NCBI RefSeq assembly: GCF_000222585.1
Contig: NZ_AFWE01000040.1
Coordinates: 62,001-126,000 of the forward strand
DNA: 64,000 bases
Source: Vibrio scophthalmi LMG 19158
Lineage (GTDB): Bacteria > Pseudomonadota > Gammaproteobacteria > Enterobacterales > Vibrionaceae
Direction: 5' to 3'
A program made the translations under genes and the position numbers. How positions within the stretch are numbered: the stretch's first letter is position 1; each line of letters starts with the position of its first letter. Shown here piece by piece: positions 8,008-17,800 of this stretch. The notes beneath the pieces are model-generated. The model was not told the origin of the DNA, did not search any database, and was given only the letters and a program-made list of their open reading frames with translations.

Positions 8008-8979
8008 TTATTTGGTGCGATTTACAGACAAGTGAGCAAGTGTAATCAAAGCTTGTTTGTATTCTGATTCTGGCAGCACAGCCAATTCAGCAATCGCTTT
8101 GTCTGCTTCTTCATTCGCTTTTTGGCGGGTGTAATCCAAAGATCCTGCTTGATCCATGATGGCAAGAATATCATTCAAACGATCCATGCCGTTCGATTTT
8201 TCGATCGCTTCACGGATCATTGCCGCTTGTTCTTTATCACCGTGATGCATGGCATGGAGTAATGGTAGAGTTGGCTTGCCTTCTGCAAGGTCATCTCCGA
8301 CATTTTTACCCATATCTTCACCATCAGAGGTGTAGTCCATCACGTCGTCAATTAATTGGAATGCGGTACCAAGATACTTACCGTAGTTTTGCAGCGCTAA
8401 TTCTACTTCCGCAGGTGAGTCGGTTAAGATCGCACCAATTTGAGTTGCCGCTTCAAATAAACGAGCTGTCTTGGAGTAGATGACCTGCATGTAGTTTTCT
8501 TCGGTCGTATCGGGGTTGTTGCAGTTCATTAACTGTAAAACTTCGCCTTCTGCAATAACGTTGACCGCATCACTCATCAATTTGAGGATTTTTAACGAGC
8601 CTAACTCCGTCATCATTTGGAAAGAGCGAGTGTAGATAAAGTCGCCAACTAGGACACTTGCTGCGTTACCAAAAGCGGCATTTGCAGTGGCTTTACCACG
8701 ACGCATATCTGATTCGTCAACGACATCATCGTGCAACAAGGTTGCAGTATGGATGAACTCGATAAAGGCGGCGGAAGTGGTATGCGCCTCTCCTTGATAG
8801 CCTAGAGCTCGAGCAGTTAAAACCGCAAGAAGTGGGCGGATACGTTTACCGCCACCACTGACAATGTAGAAACCTAGTTGGTTAATCAGGGATACATCAG
8901 AGTTTAGTTGTGCTTGAATTGTTTCATTCACTTTTGCCATGTCACTGGCAGTAAGCGTTTGGATAGCTTTAAAATCCAT
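8008..8979 (-). CDS. ispB: Octaprenyl diphosphate synthase
   Basis: Trans-prenyltransferase that extends farnesyl diphosphate with isopentenyl units to make the octaprenyl side chain of ubiquinone and menaquinone; cytoplasmic. Started at MDFKAIQ it has 323 residues, the E. coli length. The first aspartate-rich motif is in LLHDDVVDESDMRRGK (near 84) and the second in FQLIDDVMDYTSD (near 210); GGGKRIRPLL is the substrate-binding stretch. It is divergent from rplU-rpmA-cgtA, the standard gammaproteobacterial arrangement. The longer upstream frame adds 22 residues unlike the family and is rejected. Confidence 0.97.
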   Translation of the reverse strand: MDFKAIQTLTASDMAKVNETIQAQLNSDVSLINQLGFYIVSGGGKRIRPLLAVLTARALGYQGEAHTTSAAFIEFIHTATLLHDDVVDESDMRRGKATANAAFGNAASVLVGDFIYTRSFQMMTELGSLKILKLMSDAVNVIAEGEVLQLMNCNNPDTTEENYMQVIYSKTARLFEAATQIGAILTDSPAEVELALQNYGKYLGTAFQLIDDVMDYTSDGEDMGKNVGDDLAEGKPTLPLLHAMHHGDKEQAAMIREAIEKSNGMDRLNDILAIMDQAGSLDYTRQKANEEADKAIAELAVLPESEYKQALITLAHLSVNRTK

Positions 8980-9136
8980 TGTTATTCCGGCTGAGGTTAG
9001 GACCTGTCTGGTGTTTACACATTCTTTAATAGATGAATAATACACTAAAAAACGTTGAAAAATACATGCTTTAAGGGCATGATCTCGGCACTTTTATTTG
9101 GCGATTACCTTTTCGCCATTTTTTTAAAAATATGGC

Positions 9137-9165
9137 TTGTCATAGGCAAGGCTCTTCTGTAGAAT
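9137..9165 (+). promoter_or_regulatory. Sigma-70 promoter of rplU-rpmA
   Basis: TTGTCA (9137-9142) and TAGAAT (9160-9165) are separated by exactly 17 bp, giving a leader of about 75-80 nt before rplU. Position and quality fit a strong ribosomal protein promoter. Confidence 0.75.
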
Positions 9166-9249
9166 CTGCGCCCTATTGATGATTAGTTTAGCGCACACCC
9201 AAATTGCTAAAATGCATGTAAAGGCTGTGCGGAAAAAGCGGAGTAAAAT

Positions 9250-9561
9250 ATGTACGCTGTTTTCCAATCTGGTGGTAAACAACACCGTGTAAGCGAAGGT
9301 CAAACTCTTCGTTTAGAGAAATTAGACGTTGAAACTGGTGCGACAATTGAATTTGATAAAGTTCTACTTGTTGCTAACGGTGAAAACATTCAAGTTGGTG
9401 CACCTCTTCTTGAGGGTGGCAAAGTTGTAGCTGAAGTTGTACAACACGGTCGTGGCGATAAAATCAAAATCGTTAAGTTCCGTCGTCGTAAGCACTCACG
9501 TAAGCAGCAAGGTCACCGTCAGTGGTTCACTGAAGTGAAAATCACTGCAATCAACGCTTAA
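9250..9561 (+). CDS. rplU: 50S ribosomal protein L21
   Basis: The 103-residue protein has the L21 start [18 protein letters not shown] and the basic C-terminal [19 protein letters not shown] that contacts 23S rRNA. Length equals the E. coli protein. It is first gene of the rplU-rpmA pair, with GGAGTAAAAT before the ATG. Codon use is strongly biased toward abundant tRNAs, as expected for a ribosomal protein. Confidence 0.99.
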   Translation: MYAVFQSGGKQHRVSEGQTLRLEKLDVETGATIEFDKVLLVANGENIQVGAPLLEGGKVVAEVVQHGRGDKIKIVKFRRRKHSRKQQGHRQWFTEVKITAINA

Positions 9562-9582
9562 TCGTATTAGGAGAGCTTAACA

Positions 9583-9843
9583 ATGGCACACAAAAAAGCT
9601 GGTGGTTCTACTCGTAACGGCCGCGATTCAGAAAGCAAACGCCTAGGTGTTAAACGTTTCGGTGGCGAGTCTGTTCTTGCAGGTAACATCATCGTTCGTC
9701 AACGTGGTACTAAATTCCACGCTGGTAACAACGTAGGCCTTGGTAAAGACCACACTCTTTTCGCTCTTACTGAAGGTAAAGTGAAATTTGAAGTTAAAGG
9801 TCCTAAGAACCGTAAATTCGTAAGCATCGAAGCAGCTGAGTAA
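9583..9843 (+). CDS. rpmA: 50S ribosomal protein L27
   Basis: The 86-residue protein has the conserved N-terminus [20 protein letters not shown], which reaches the peptidyl transferase centre, and the internal [19 protein letters not shown]. It follows rplU by 21 bp with an AGGAGA ribosome-binding site, so the two are cotranscribed. The hairpin at 9887-9913 ends the pair before cgtA. Confidence 0.99.
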   Translation: MAHKKAGGSTRNGRDSESKRLGVKRFGGESVLAGNIIVRQRGTKFHAGNNVGLGKDHTLFALTEGKVKFEVKGPKNRKFVSIEAAE

Positions 9844-9886
9844 TTCACGCTTCTAGCTTAGAATTAGGTTTCTAGCTGAATTTAAA

Positions 9887-9913
9887 AGCCCTGCCAAATC
9901 GGCGGGGTTTTTT
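9887..9913 (+). terminator. Terminator after rpmA
   Basis: Stem CCCTGCC/GGCGGGG (one G-T pair), 5-nt loop, followed by six T. It separates the ribosomal protein pair from cgtA, which then needs its own promoter in 9914-10130. Confidence 0.85.
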
Positions 9914-10127
9914 ATTTATACGAGAACCAAATAACCAGAAGCTTTTGGGCAACGTTATTCTAAGTGACTAACGTTTAAAGGAAAACCTCTCGTTATTTGG
10001 TCCAAAGTAGGGCGGTCCAAGATCTCAGGTGATCGATCTGTATATGGGATCTGCTAGAATTTATATCGTGGTTATGGAACCGTTTTGGTTCTAAACATGA
10101 TATTGCAACGCACAAAATGCGGAGTAA

Positions 10128-11306
<1,179 letters not shown>

Positions 11307-11318
11307 TCCGATCGAATA

Positions 11319-11347
11319 AAAAAACCGCTATTATTTGCGGTTTTTTT
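11319..11347 (+). terminator. Terminator after cgtA
   Basis: Stem AAAACCGC/GCGGTTTT around an 8-nt AT-rich loop followed by more T. Confidence 0.85.
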
Positions 11348-11469
11348 CGCCTCAAATATTTTTACGTCTTAAATCAAAGTTATTTGCATTAAATTTGTTC
11401 ACAATATTGTTGCCCTTTTCTATATAGGGATTGGACAGAGGGACAGGACGCAAGGCGTTATTCAATTAG

Positions 11470-11517
11470 TATGGAAGCTGAGTTGTATGGAAACCAAATT
11501 GTATGGAAACTAAGCAA
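11470..11517 (+). repeat. Three tandem 16-bp repeats at the start of yjjP
   Basis: Units at 11470-11485, 11486-11501 and 11502-11517 share TATGGAARCYRA; copies one and two differ at three of 16 bases, copies two and three at four. Each unit holds an ATG, and because 16 is not a multiple of three, each ATG opens a different reading frame. Only the third is in frame with yjjP. Confidence 0.9.
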
Positions 11518-12270
11518 AGAGCGGTCTCGCGCTTAATTGCTCAAGCAGGACAAATGTTGCTAGCTCATGGCGCCGAAAGCGCATTGGTTGGCAGTATCAT
11601 GGAAAGGATTGGTTTGGCCTGTGACATGGATGAAGTGGAAGTGTCGTTATCGGCAAGTTCATTGGTGGTCACTACGGTATACCATGGCCACTGTATTACC
11701 ACTGCGCGACGCTGCCCAGATCGTGGCATCAATATGCGTGCTATTACTCAAGTTCAGCGTATTTGTATCATGCTTGAACGTGGCATTATTGATGACTATC
11801 TTGCCCAGCATAAGCTCAATCAAATCAGTCCCAAGCGTTATAACCGTTGGTTAGTCGTCGTGATGATCGGTTTATCCTGTGCGGCATTTAGCCGTTTAGC
11901 AGGAGGAGACTGGATGGTTTTTGCTATGACATTTCTTGCCTCTTCCGTTGGCATGATCGTAAGACAAGAAATAGGCCATCGACATTTCAATCCTCTGGTT
12001 AATTTCACGGTGACCGCGTTTGTAACGACCGCTATTTCAGTTCAAGCGGTGGTGCACGAATTGGGTAATGCCCCGACGATTGTGATGGCTTCTTCGGTCC
12101 TAATGCTGGTTCCCGGTGTGCCGTTAATCAACTCAGTGGCCGATATGCTCAAAGGTTATGTCAATATGGGCATCGCCCGCTTTGTGATGGCAAGTTTACT
12201 GACATTGGCAACCTGTCTTGGCATTGTTGCGGCGATGAGCTTATTTGAAGTGTGGGGGTGGTTAGTATGA
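11503..12270 (+). CDS. yjjP: Threonine/serine exporter family protein YjjP (ThrE N-terminal part)
   Basis: The 255-residue protein is the larger half of a split ThrE-type exporter. Residues about 1-115 are the soluble domain (HGAESALVGSIMERIG, then CPDRGINMRAITQVQRI); about five transmembrane helices follow from residue 118, including VLMLVPGVPLINSVADM. In E. coli YjjP and YjjB together export succinate; other family members export threonine. The start METKQRAVSRLI aligns with the E. coli start MQTEQQRAVTRL, although no good ribosome-binding site precedes it and two out-of-frame ATGs lie 16 and 32 bases upstream in a tandem repeat. Its stop overlaps the yjjB start (ATGA). Confidence 0.92.
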   Translation: METKQRAVSRLIAQAGQMLLAHGAESALVGSIMERIGLACDMDEVEVSLSASSLVVTTVYHGHCITTARRCPDRGINMRAITQVQRICIMLERGIIDDYLAQHKLNQISPKRYNRWLVVVMIGLSCAAFSRLAGGDWMVFAMTFLASSVGMIVRQEIGHRHFNPLVNFTVTAFVTTAISVQAVVHELGNAPTIVMASSVLMLVPGVPLINSVADMLKGYVNMGIARFVMASLLTLATCLGIVAAMSLFEVWGWLV

Positions 12271-12740
12271 TTAACTTAGAACTGTTGATCGGTCTATTGA
12301 ATGACATGTTTTTTGCCGCCATTCCTGCCGTAGGTTTCGCACTAGTCTTTAACGTACCGCAAAAAGCGCTGATTTATTGCGCTTTAGGGGGCGCAATTGG
12401 CCATGGCTCTCGTTACTTGATGATGCATTTTGGGGTTCCCATTGAGTGGGCTTCCTTTTTTGCTGCCACTTTGGTTGGCATGATTGGTGTGTATTGGTCG
12501 CGTAAGTTATTTGCTCATCCGAAAGTCTTTACGGTTGCGTCATTAATTCCGATGGTTCCTGGTGTTTTTGCTTTTAAAGCGATGATTGCCCTCGTGGAAT
12601 TGAACCATCGTGGTTTTGAACCACAGTTGCTGGAAATGCTCACGACCAACTTTCTCAAAGCGATGTTCATTATCGCTGGTTTAGCGGTTGGCTTAGCCAT
12701 GCCAGGCTTGTTATTCTATCGCCGTCGTCCGATTGTATGA
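12267..12740 (+). CDS. yjjB: Threonine/serine exporter family protein YjjB (ThrE C-terminal part)
   Basis: The 157-residue, five-helix membrane protein is the smaller partner of YjjP. It carries the conserved AAIPAVGFALVFNVP, GAIGHGSRYL and AHPKVFTVASLIPMVPG stretches. The start is placed at ATG 12267, which overlaps the yjjP TGA in an ATGA arrangement and so is translationally coupled; a GGGGGTGG run lies just upstream. In actinobacterial ThrE the two halves are a single polypeptide. It is followed by folA after 42 bp. Confidence 0.92.
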   Translation: MINLELLIGLLNDMFFAAIPAVGFALVFNVPQKALIYCALGGAIGHGSRYLMMHFGVPIEWASFFAATLVGMIGVYWSRKLFAHPKVFTVASLIPMVPGVFAFKAMIALVELNHRGFEPQLLEMLTTNFLKAMFIIAGLAVGLAMPGLLFYRRRPIV

Positions 12741-12782
12741 TCGGCCTTATCATTGACCTTGTTATGGACCTAAGGATGAAGA

Positions 12783-13271
12783 ATGATCATTAGTATGATT
12801 GCTGCAATGGCAAACGATCGTGTGATTGGCAAAGATAATCAAATGCCGTGGCATCTCCCTGCTGATTTTGCGTGGTTTAAGCGCTGCACCATGGGAAAGC
12901 CTGTGGTGATGGGGCGCAAAACCTATCAATCTATTGGTCGTCCATTACCAGGACGTCAAAACATTGTGATCAGTCGAGATAATCAACTTCAGATTGACGG
13001 AGTCACTACGGTGACAAGCATCGAACAAGCACTTGCTGCGGCTGGTGAGGTTGAAGAGGTTGAAGAGGTCATGATTATTGGTGGCGGCGCAATTTATGCG
13101 GCTTGTTTGCCCATTGCTAATCGCCTCTACGTGACTTATATCGATGCGAACGTCGATGGGGATACTCAATTCCCAATTTGGGATGATAGCTTTGTAGAGA
13201 GCCACTCTGAGAGCTACAAAGCGGATGAGAAGAACCTTTACGATATGCGCTTTGTTATCTTGGATAAGTAA
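12783..13271 (+). CDS. folA: Dihydrofolate reductase
   Basis: NADPH-dependent reduction of dihydrofolate to tetrahydrofolate, the trimethoprim target. The 162-residue protein shows the family pattern ISMIAAMANDRVIGKDNQMPWHLPADFAWFK, split here as ANDRVIGKDNQMPWHLPADF at the active site with the catalytic Asp in LPADF (residue 27 in E. coli numbering), then GRKTYQSIGRPLPGR and MIIGGGAIY for NADPH. It is three residues longer than the E. coli enzyme because of a 9-bp tandem duplication (GAGGTTGAA) at 13047-13070 that adds Glu-Val-Glu just before the MIIGGG strand. It is convergent with apaH. Confidence 0.97.
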   Translation: MIISMIAAMANDRVIGKDNQMPWHLPADFAWFKRCTMGKPVVMGRKTYQSIGRPLPGRQNIVISRDNQLQIDGVTTVTSIEQALAAAGEVEEVEEVMIIGGGAIYAACLPIANRLYVTYIDANVDGDTQFPIWDDSFVESHSESYKADEKNLYDMRFVILDK

Positions 13272-13275
13272 GAAC

Positions 13276-13392
13276 ACTTCGTTGTGAGAAGCGAGAGCTG
13301 AAATATTATTGCGGTTTCTCTGTTGTAGATCCGCTTCACGTTCTCGTTTCTTAAAGCTTAGTGCTCTCGATTCTGATCTCTCACAGCAAAGT
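13276..13392. repeat. Imperfect inverted repeat with GAAGCGAGA motif between folA and apaH
   Basis: The left arm CTTCGTTGTGAGAAGCGAGA and the right arm, read on the other strand as CTTTGCTGTGAGAGATCAGA, continuing to a GAGAGC, form a long imperfect palindrome around about 60 bp. The GAAGCGAGA core recurs in gaps after ampD and after yadH. Probably a dispersed intergenic repeat acting as a 3' end structure. Confidence 0.5.
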
Positions 13393-13410
13393 AGAATGTG
13401 CTGCCTTAAC

Positions 13411-14217
13411 TTATGTTAGCGCAGGCTGGACAAAGTATTGCTTGTCTTCCCAACGTAACATGGTTAATTCTCCGCCCCATACACAGCCTGTGTCCAAGCC
13501 GACTTCCCTCTGACCAAAGTGACCTTCAAGCGCTGCCCAGTGGCCAAATAGTACGGTTTTACCAATGTCTTTACGACTCGGTAGATCAAACCATGGCATT
13601 AGCTCGTTTGAATCCACTTCGTTAGGCGGTAGTTTGCATTGCATATCTAAACGGCCATCGGTAAAGCAGAAACGCATACGAGTAAAGGCGTTGATAATAT
13701 AACGATAACGCTCGATACCTTGTAAGTTGTCATGCCAAAAGTCGGGAAGGTTGGCATACATGTTTTCGATTAGCCAAGGCCATTGCTCGCTCTGAAGAAT
13801 TTGTTCAACTTCACGGCTAGCATTGCGGGCAGTGGTTAAATCCCACTGTGGTGAAATACCTGCGTGACTCATGACAAACTCATCATGTTCAGCCAAAAGC
13901 GGTTGATAACGGAGCCAAGTGAGCAACTCTTCTTTATCTTCTGCCGCAAAGATTGCTGCCGTTTTATCTTTCTCTTTTACGTGATGAATTCCCAATGACA
14001 CCGCAAGTAAATGTAGGTCATGGTTACCAAGAACAACCACAGCACTGCTACCAAGCTGTTTAATAAAGCGCAATGTTTCGAGTGATTTTGGTCCGCGAGC
14101 AACAAGATCGCCAGCGATCCAAAGTTGATCATTGTTTGGGTTGAATTCTACCTTTGCGAGCAGTTGCTGTAGCTCATCGAAACAGCCTTGAATATCGCCG
14201 ACGATATAAGTTGCCAC
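13411..14217 (-). CDS. apaH: Symmetrical bis(5'-nucleosyl)-tetraphosphatase ApaH
   Basis: Hydrolyses diadenosine tetraphosphate to two ADP, and also decaps Np4N-capped RNA in E. coli; cytoplasmic metallophosphatase. The 268-residue protein has the phosphoesterase motifs GDIQGCFDEL, GDLVARGPKS, GNHDLHLL and FGHWAALEGH in order. It lies 9 bp downstream of apaG and is the last gene of the lptD-surA-pdxA-rsmA-apaGH block, convergent with folA. Confidence 0.97.
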   Translation of the reverse strand: MATYIVGDIQGCFDELQQLLAKVEFNPNNDQLWIAGDLVARGPKSLETLRFIKQLGSSAVVVLGNHDLHLLAVSLGIHHVKEKDKTAAIFAAEDKEELLTWLRYQPLLAEHDEFVMSHAGISPQWDLTTARNASREVEQILQSEQWPWLIENMYANLPDFWHDNLQGIERYRYIINAFTRMRFCFTDGRLDMQCKLPPNEVDSNELMPWFDLPSRKDIGKTVLFGHWAALEGHFGQREVGLDTGCVWGGELTMLRWEDKQYFVQPALT

Positions 14218-14226
14218 TAAGTGTTC

Positions 14227-14607
14227 CTAATTTAATACGTTGGGGATTGCGAGGCGAAAAGGGTCAATCTCAGCAATGAACTGCTGGCCTTTTTCATCTA
14301 GCATTATGTACTGACCTTGCATCACGCCAACCGGAGTTTCAATCGCCGTGCCGCTGCTATAACTATACTCATCAAGACCATCAATAAAAGGCTGTTGGCC
14401 AACGACGCCATCGCCCGCCACGTTGACTTGTTTACCATTGGCATCAGTAATTAACCAGCGTCGGCTGATCAGCTGTACGGTTTGTCGGCTGAGGTTTTTA
14501 ATTGTCACCAAGTAGGCAAAAATATAGTGATTTTCGGCAGGGTTAGATTGTTCGGCAATATATTTGCTGTGAACTTGGATTTTGATACAAGGTTGAGTGA
14601 CATCCAT
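14227..14607 (-). CDS. apaG: ApaG domain protein (Co2+/Mg2+ efflux protein)
   Basis: The 126-residue protein is a single fibronectin-type beta-sandwich: [21 protein letters not shown]-like opening, strands with [18 protein letters not shown] and GVVGQQPFI, then [14 protein letters not shown]. These match ApaG throughout. Mutants in Salmonella alter Co2+ resistance, but the molecular role is not settled. It is 9 bp upstream of apaH, and a terminator at 14641-14665 separates it from rsmA. Confidence 0.95.
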   Translation of the reverse strand: MDVTQPCIKIQVHSKYIAEQSNPAENHYIFAYLVTIKNLSRQTVQLISRRWLITDANGKQVNVAGDGVVGQQPFIDGLDEYSYSSGTAIETPVGVMQGQYIMLDEKGQQFIAEIDPFRLAIPNVLN

Positions 14608-14640
14608 GTGATAACTCCTCGTAGCATTGTGTGGTGTTAA

Positions 14641-14665
14641 AAGAAAAGGGCGCCTGAGCGCCCTT
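14641..14665 (-). terminator. Terminator between rsmA and apaG
   Basis: 8-bp perfect stem AAGGGCGC/GCGCCCTT with a 4-nt loop, followed on the leftward strand by TTCTTTT. It lies inside a cluster that is usually drawn as one operon, so apaGH may depend on readthrough or an own promoter. Confidence 0.75.
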
Positions 14666-14670
14666 AAAAA

Positions 14671-15477
14671 TTATACATGGTTTGCGTCAAGCCAGTTGGC
14701 CATCGCAACAAACTGCTCTAGCGTTAGGTTTTCTGGACGCAATGCTGGATTGATGCCCAGCTCTTCTAGAGTTTCAACCTCTATCAGGCCTTTATAGCAG
14801 TTGCGAATGGTCTTACGGCGTTGGTTAAAGCCTTCGCGACATACGCGCTCAAGCCATTTTAGGCTTGTTGTTGGGTGAGGCAGTACTTCATATGGCATTA
14901 AGCGTACCACGGCAGAGTCCACTTTTGGTGGCGGAACAAATGCGGTTGGTGGTACTTCAAGCACAGGCACGACTTTACAGAAGTATTGTGCCATTACGGT
15001 TAGACGGCCGTATGCTTTGCTGCCTGGGCCTGCTGCTAAACGGTTAACCACCTCTTTTTGCAACATGAAGTGCATGTCTTGAATGTCCGCGTGGAATTCA
15101 AACAGGTGGAACATCAATGGTGTTGAGATGTTGTACGGCAGGTTACCAAAAATACGTAGCTTATTGTTTGGTTTTACCAGCTGTGCGAAGTCGAAGCGCA
15201 TTGCATCGCCTTCGTGAATCGTTAGCTTGTCTGCCAGTTCTGGGTGGTTACGCAGACGCTCAGCAAGATCGCGGTCAAGTTCGATAACAGTAAATTTATC
15301 GACTTCGCGACCGACAGGTTCTGTGATAGCACCAAGGCCAGGACCGATCTCTACTAGGTTTTGACCTGGTAGTGGATTGATGGCAGAAACGATACCATCA
15401 ATGATATAAGGATCGTTTAGGAAGTTTTGACCAAAACGTTTACGCGCTTTGTGCCCTAAATGGACATCATTTCTCAT
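14671..15477 (-). CDS. rsmA: 16S rRNA dimethyladenosine transferase RsmA (KsgA)
   Basis: Methylates two adjacent adenosines near the 3' end of 16S rRNA with S-adenosylmethionine, a late 30S assembly checkpoint. The 268-residue protein has motif [13 protein letters not shown] near residue 43, [17 protein letters not shown] and the catalytic motif IV NLPYNIS near 113. [15 protein letters not shown] is the C-terminal RNA-contact region. Its ATG overlaps the pdxA TGA (ATGA), giving translational coupling. Confidence 0.98.
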   Translation of the reverse strand: MRNDVHLGHKARKRFGQNFLNDPYIIDGIVSAINPLPGQNLVEIGPGLGAITEPVGREVDKFTVIELDRDLAERLRNHPELADKLTIHEGDAMRFDFAQLVKPNNKLRIFGNLPYNISTPLMFHLFEFHADIQDMHFMLQKEVVNRLAAGPGSKAYGRLTVMAQYFCKVVPVLEVPPTAFVPPPKVDSAVVRLMPYEVLPHPTTSLKWLERVCREGFNQRRKTIRNCYKGLIEVETLEELGINPALRPENLTLEQFVAMANWLDANHV

Positions 15478-16463
15478 TGTTTCTTCTCTACTAAATCTAT
15501 TGCATGCGTCAGCGCTGTTCGGAAGCTCCCTGTGTCCGCAAGACCGGTTCCTGCTAGGTCAAGAGCTGTTCCGTGATCAACCGATGTTCTTATAAAGGGT
15601 AGACCAAGTGTAATATTAACTGAACGTCCAAATCCTTTGTATTTCAGGACTGGCAATACTTGGTCATGGTACATACCCAATACCGCATCGGCATCTTGTA
15701 AGTATTTCTCATTGAAGATGGTATCGGCGGGAAGTGGACCTATCAGGTTTATTCCTTTCTGAGCTTTAATCCGCTCTAGGGTAGGAGTGATAGTTTCAAT
15801 TTCTTCTCGACCTAAGCAGCCATCTTCTCCTGCGTGAGGATTAAGCCCGCAAACATAGATGTTTGGCTGACGAATAGCAAATTTTTCTACTAAATCACGA
15901 TGTAAAATATCAATGATTTTTTCCAATCGCTCCTCAGTAACGGCTTTCGAAACGTAGGCGAGTGGGATATGTGTCGTTACTAAAGCAACGCGCAGCCCTT
16001 CTGTTGCCAGCATCATTACCACTAAAGGGGTGTTCGACTTTTCGGCAAAAAATTCAGTATGACCACTAAACGCAACGCCTGCTCTATTGATCACGCCTTT
16101 ATGTACTGGGCCAGTCACTACCGCATCAAACTCATGGTTCATACAGCCTACGGCTGCACGCTCTAATGTGTTGAGCACATAGTGGCCATTCGCTTCATCA
16201 AGTTTACCGGCAACAACAGCTTGCTCGGTGGCAATATGATCAACAATCAAACAACCTGCTTGCTGTGGTGATGCAGGAAGGGTGGCATCGTAATCTTGTA
16301 GTGTCACATCAATGCCGAGCAGTTGAGCGCGCTCGGCGAGCATTGTTTTGTCTGCACAGACCACAATTTGATGATCCCAGCTCTCTTTTGAAAGTGCTAA
16401 GACTAAATCTGGGCCAATGCCTGCAGGTTCACCTGCGGTGACAACAATGCGCTTAATTGACAT
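15474..16463 (-). CDS. pdxA: 4-hydroxythreonine-4-phosphate dehydrogenase
   Basis: NAD-dependent oxidation of 4-phosphohydroxythreonine in pyridoxal phosphate synthesis; cytoplasmic. Started at [20 protein letters not shown] it has 329 residues, the family length. Metal-binding histidines appear in FSGHTEFF, in [10 protein letters not shown] and in [15 protein letters not shown]. The start lies inside the surA 3' end (11-bp overlap), and its stop overlaps the rsmA start, so the three genes are tightly coupled. A longer frame upstream is just the surA antisense-free shadow and is rejected. Confidence 0.97.
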   Translation of the reverse strand: MSIKRIVVTAGEPAGIGPDLVLALSKESWDHQIVVCADKTMLAERAQLLGIDVTLQDYDATLPASPQQAGCLIVDHIATEQAVVAGKLDEANGHYVLNTLERAAVGCMNHEFDAVVTGPVHKGVINRAGVAFSGHTEFFAEKSNTPLVVMMLATEGLRVALVTTHIPLAYVSKAVTEERLEKIIDILHRDLVEKFAIRQPNIYVCGLNPHAGEDGCLGREEIETITPTLERIKAQKGINLIGPLPADTIFNEKYLQDADAVLGMYHDQVLPVLKYKGFGRSVNITLGLPFIRTSVDHGTALDLAGTGLADTGSFRTALTHAIDLVEKKQ

Positions 16464-17751
16464 TACGTTGATCCTTGACCATTTCAACGTAAGCACCGGC
16501 ACGCAATTCTTGTACCCATGCACTGGCTTCTTCGTTGAATTTACGATTGAACAAAATACGGTAAGCCTTGTTCTTCATTGCCGAATCGGTGCGGTCTACT
16601 TCGCGACGATCCAGTACTTCAACAATATGCCAGCCGTGTACCGTTTTAAATGGTGCGCTAATTTGGCCAACCGCTAGAGTGTCCACTTGGTGCTTAAATT
16701 CTGGCACGTAGAGATCAGAGGTTTGGTAGCCAAGTTCACCATTTTGAGCTGCTGAGCCAGGATCTTGACTGTATTGTTGAGCAAGTTCTGCAAACGTTGC
16801 TTCGCCTGCATTAATTTGGCGAATAAATTCATTTAACTGCTTTTGAACACCGTCATCACTTAAGATTACTGTCGGCTTAATCAAAATATGACGCGCATTG
16901 ATTTCTGTTACCGCGACAGTTTCAAGACCTTTAACATCTTCTAATTTTAGAATATGGAAGCCAGCACCACTGCGGAATGGGCCGATAACGGTGCCTTTAT
17001 TTTGCAGTTTGATTTGATCAGCAAAGATGGTTGGCATCTCTTCTTTACGCATCCAACCCCAATCGCCACCTTGTAGCGCTTTCGGCCCTTTTGAATAGGC
17101 GTAAGCAAGCTTTGCAAAATCTTCACCATTATTGAGTTTTTCAACCAGCTCTTTTGCTTGTGCTTCGACTTGTGATTTGTCATCACCATCGTTGACACGC
17201 AATTGAATGTGGCCAATTTTGTACTGCACGGTCGCACTGGTCTCTTGCGCTAACACTTCCGCGAGGTTTTCAACTTCTGCTGGTAAAATATTGATGCGGC
17301 GACGAACTAATGCATTACGTGCTTCGCTGGCTGCGATCTCATTGCGAACTTGTTCTCGAAACTCAGGGTAGCTAATGCCTTGAGCGGTAATTGCAGCGCT
17401 GAGTTGCTCAACTGTCTGATTGTTTCTTTCTGCGATATCAGCAATGGCATCGTTTAAACGATTGTCATCAATACGTACACCAATACGCTCAGCTTCTTGC
17501 TGCTGAAGGTTTTCTAGGATCAATTTTTCTTTTACTTGCTCAACCAATACATCTTCACTTGGCAGCGCTTGGCCATTTTCTAATGCGTTAAACTTGAGTG
17601 TTTTAACCGCAGTATTAATATCGCTATCAAGAATCACCCCCTCGTTAACGATAATCGCGACTTTATCCATTTCAACCATCTCGGCAGAAGCCGTTCCGAT
17701 ATGGCATGCCGCTACCAGGGTAAGCAGCGTGTATTTCCAAATTTTCATCAA
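16453..17751 (-). CDS. surA: Periplasmic chaperone / peptidyl-prolyl isomerase SurA
   Basis: The 432-residue protein folds outer-membrane beta-barrels, including LptD encoded just upstream. It begins with a signal peptide ([23 protein letters not shown], cleaved near residue 23, given here for its boundary). Residues about 24-170 are the chaperone N-domain ([18 protein letters not shown]). Two parvulin domains follow: one at 172-275 ([11 protein letters not shown] to FHILKLED) and one at 283-385 (ARHILIKPT to GWHIVEVLD). A second Met directly follows the first, so a one-residue shorter start is possible. Confidence 0.97.
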   Translation of the reverse strand: MMKIWKYTLLTLVAACHIGTASAEMVEMDKVAIIVNEGVILDSDINTAVKTLKFNALENGQALPSEDVLVEQVKEKLILENLQQQEAERIGVRIDDNRLNDAIADIAERNNQTVEQLSAAITAQGISYPEFREQVRNEIAASEARNALVRRRINILPAEVENLAEVLAQETSATVQYKIGHIQLRVNDGDDKSQVEAQAKELVEKLNNGEDFAKLAYAYSKGPKALQGGDWGWMRKEEMPTIFADQIKLQNKGTVIGPFRSGAGFHILKLEDVKGLETVAVTEINARHILIKPTVILSDDGVQKQLNEFIRQINAGEATFAELAQQYSQDPGSAAQNGELGYQTSDLYVPEFKHQVDTLAVGQISAPFKTVHGWHIVEVLDRREVDRTDSAMKNKAYRILFNRKFNEEASAWVQELRAGAYVEMVKDQRNVN

Positions 17752-17772
17752 TAACCCTTTAAATAGATGTTT

Positions 17773-17791
17773 GGCCAGCCACTTAGGCTGG
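17773..17791. other. Stem-loop between lptD and surA
   Basis: A 7-bp perfect stem GCCAGCC/GGCTGGC with a 5-nt loop in the 49-bp gap. No T-run follows in the leftward direction, so it is not a clear terminator; it may set relative expression of the two genes. Confidence 0.45.
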
Positions 17792-17800
17792 CTAAAAAAA

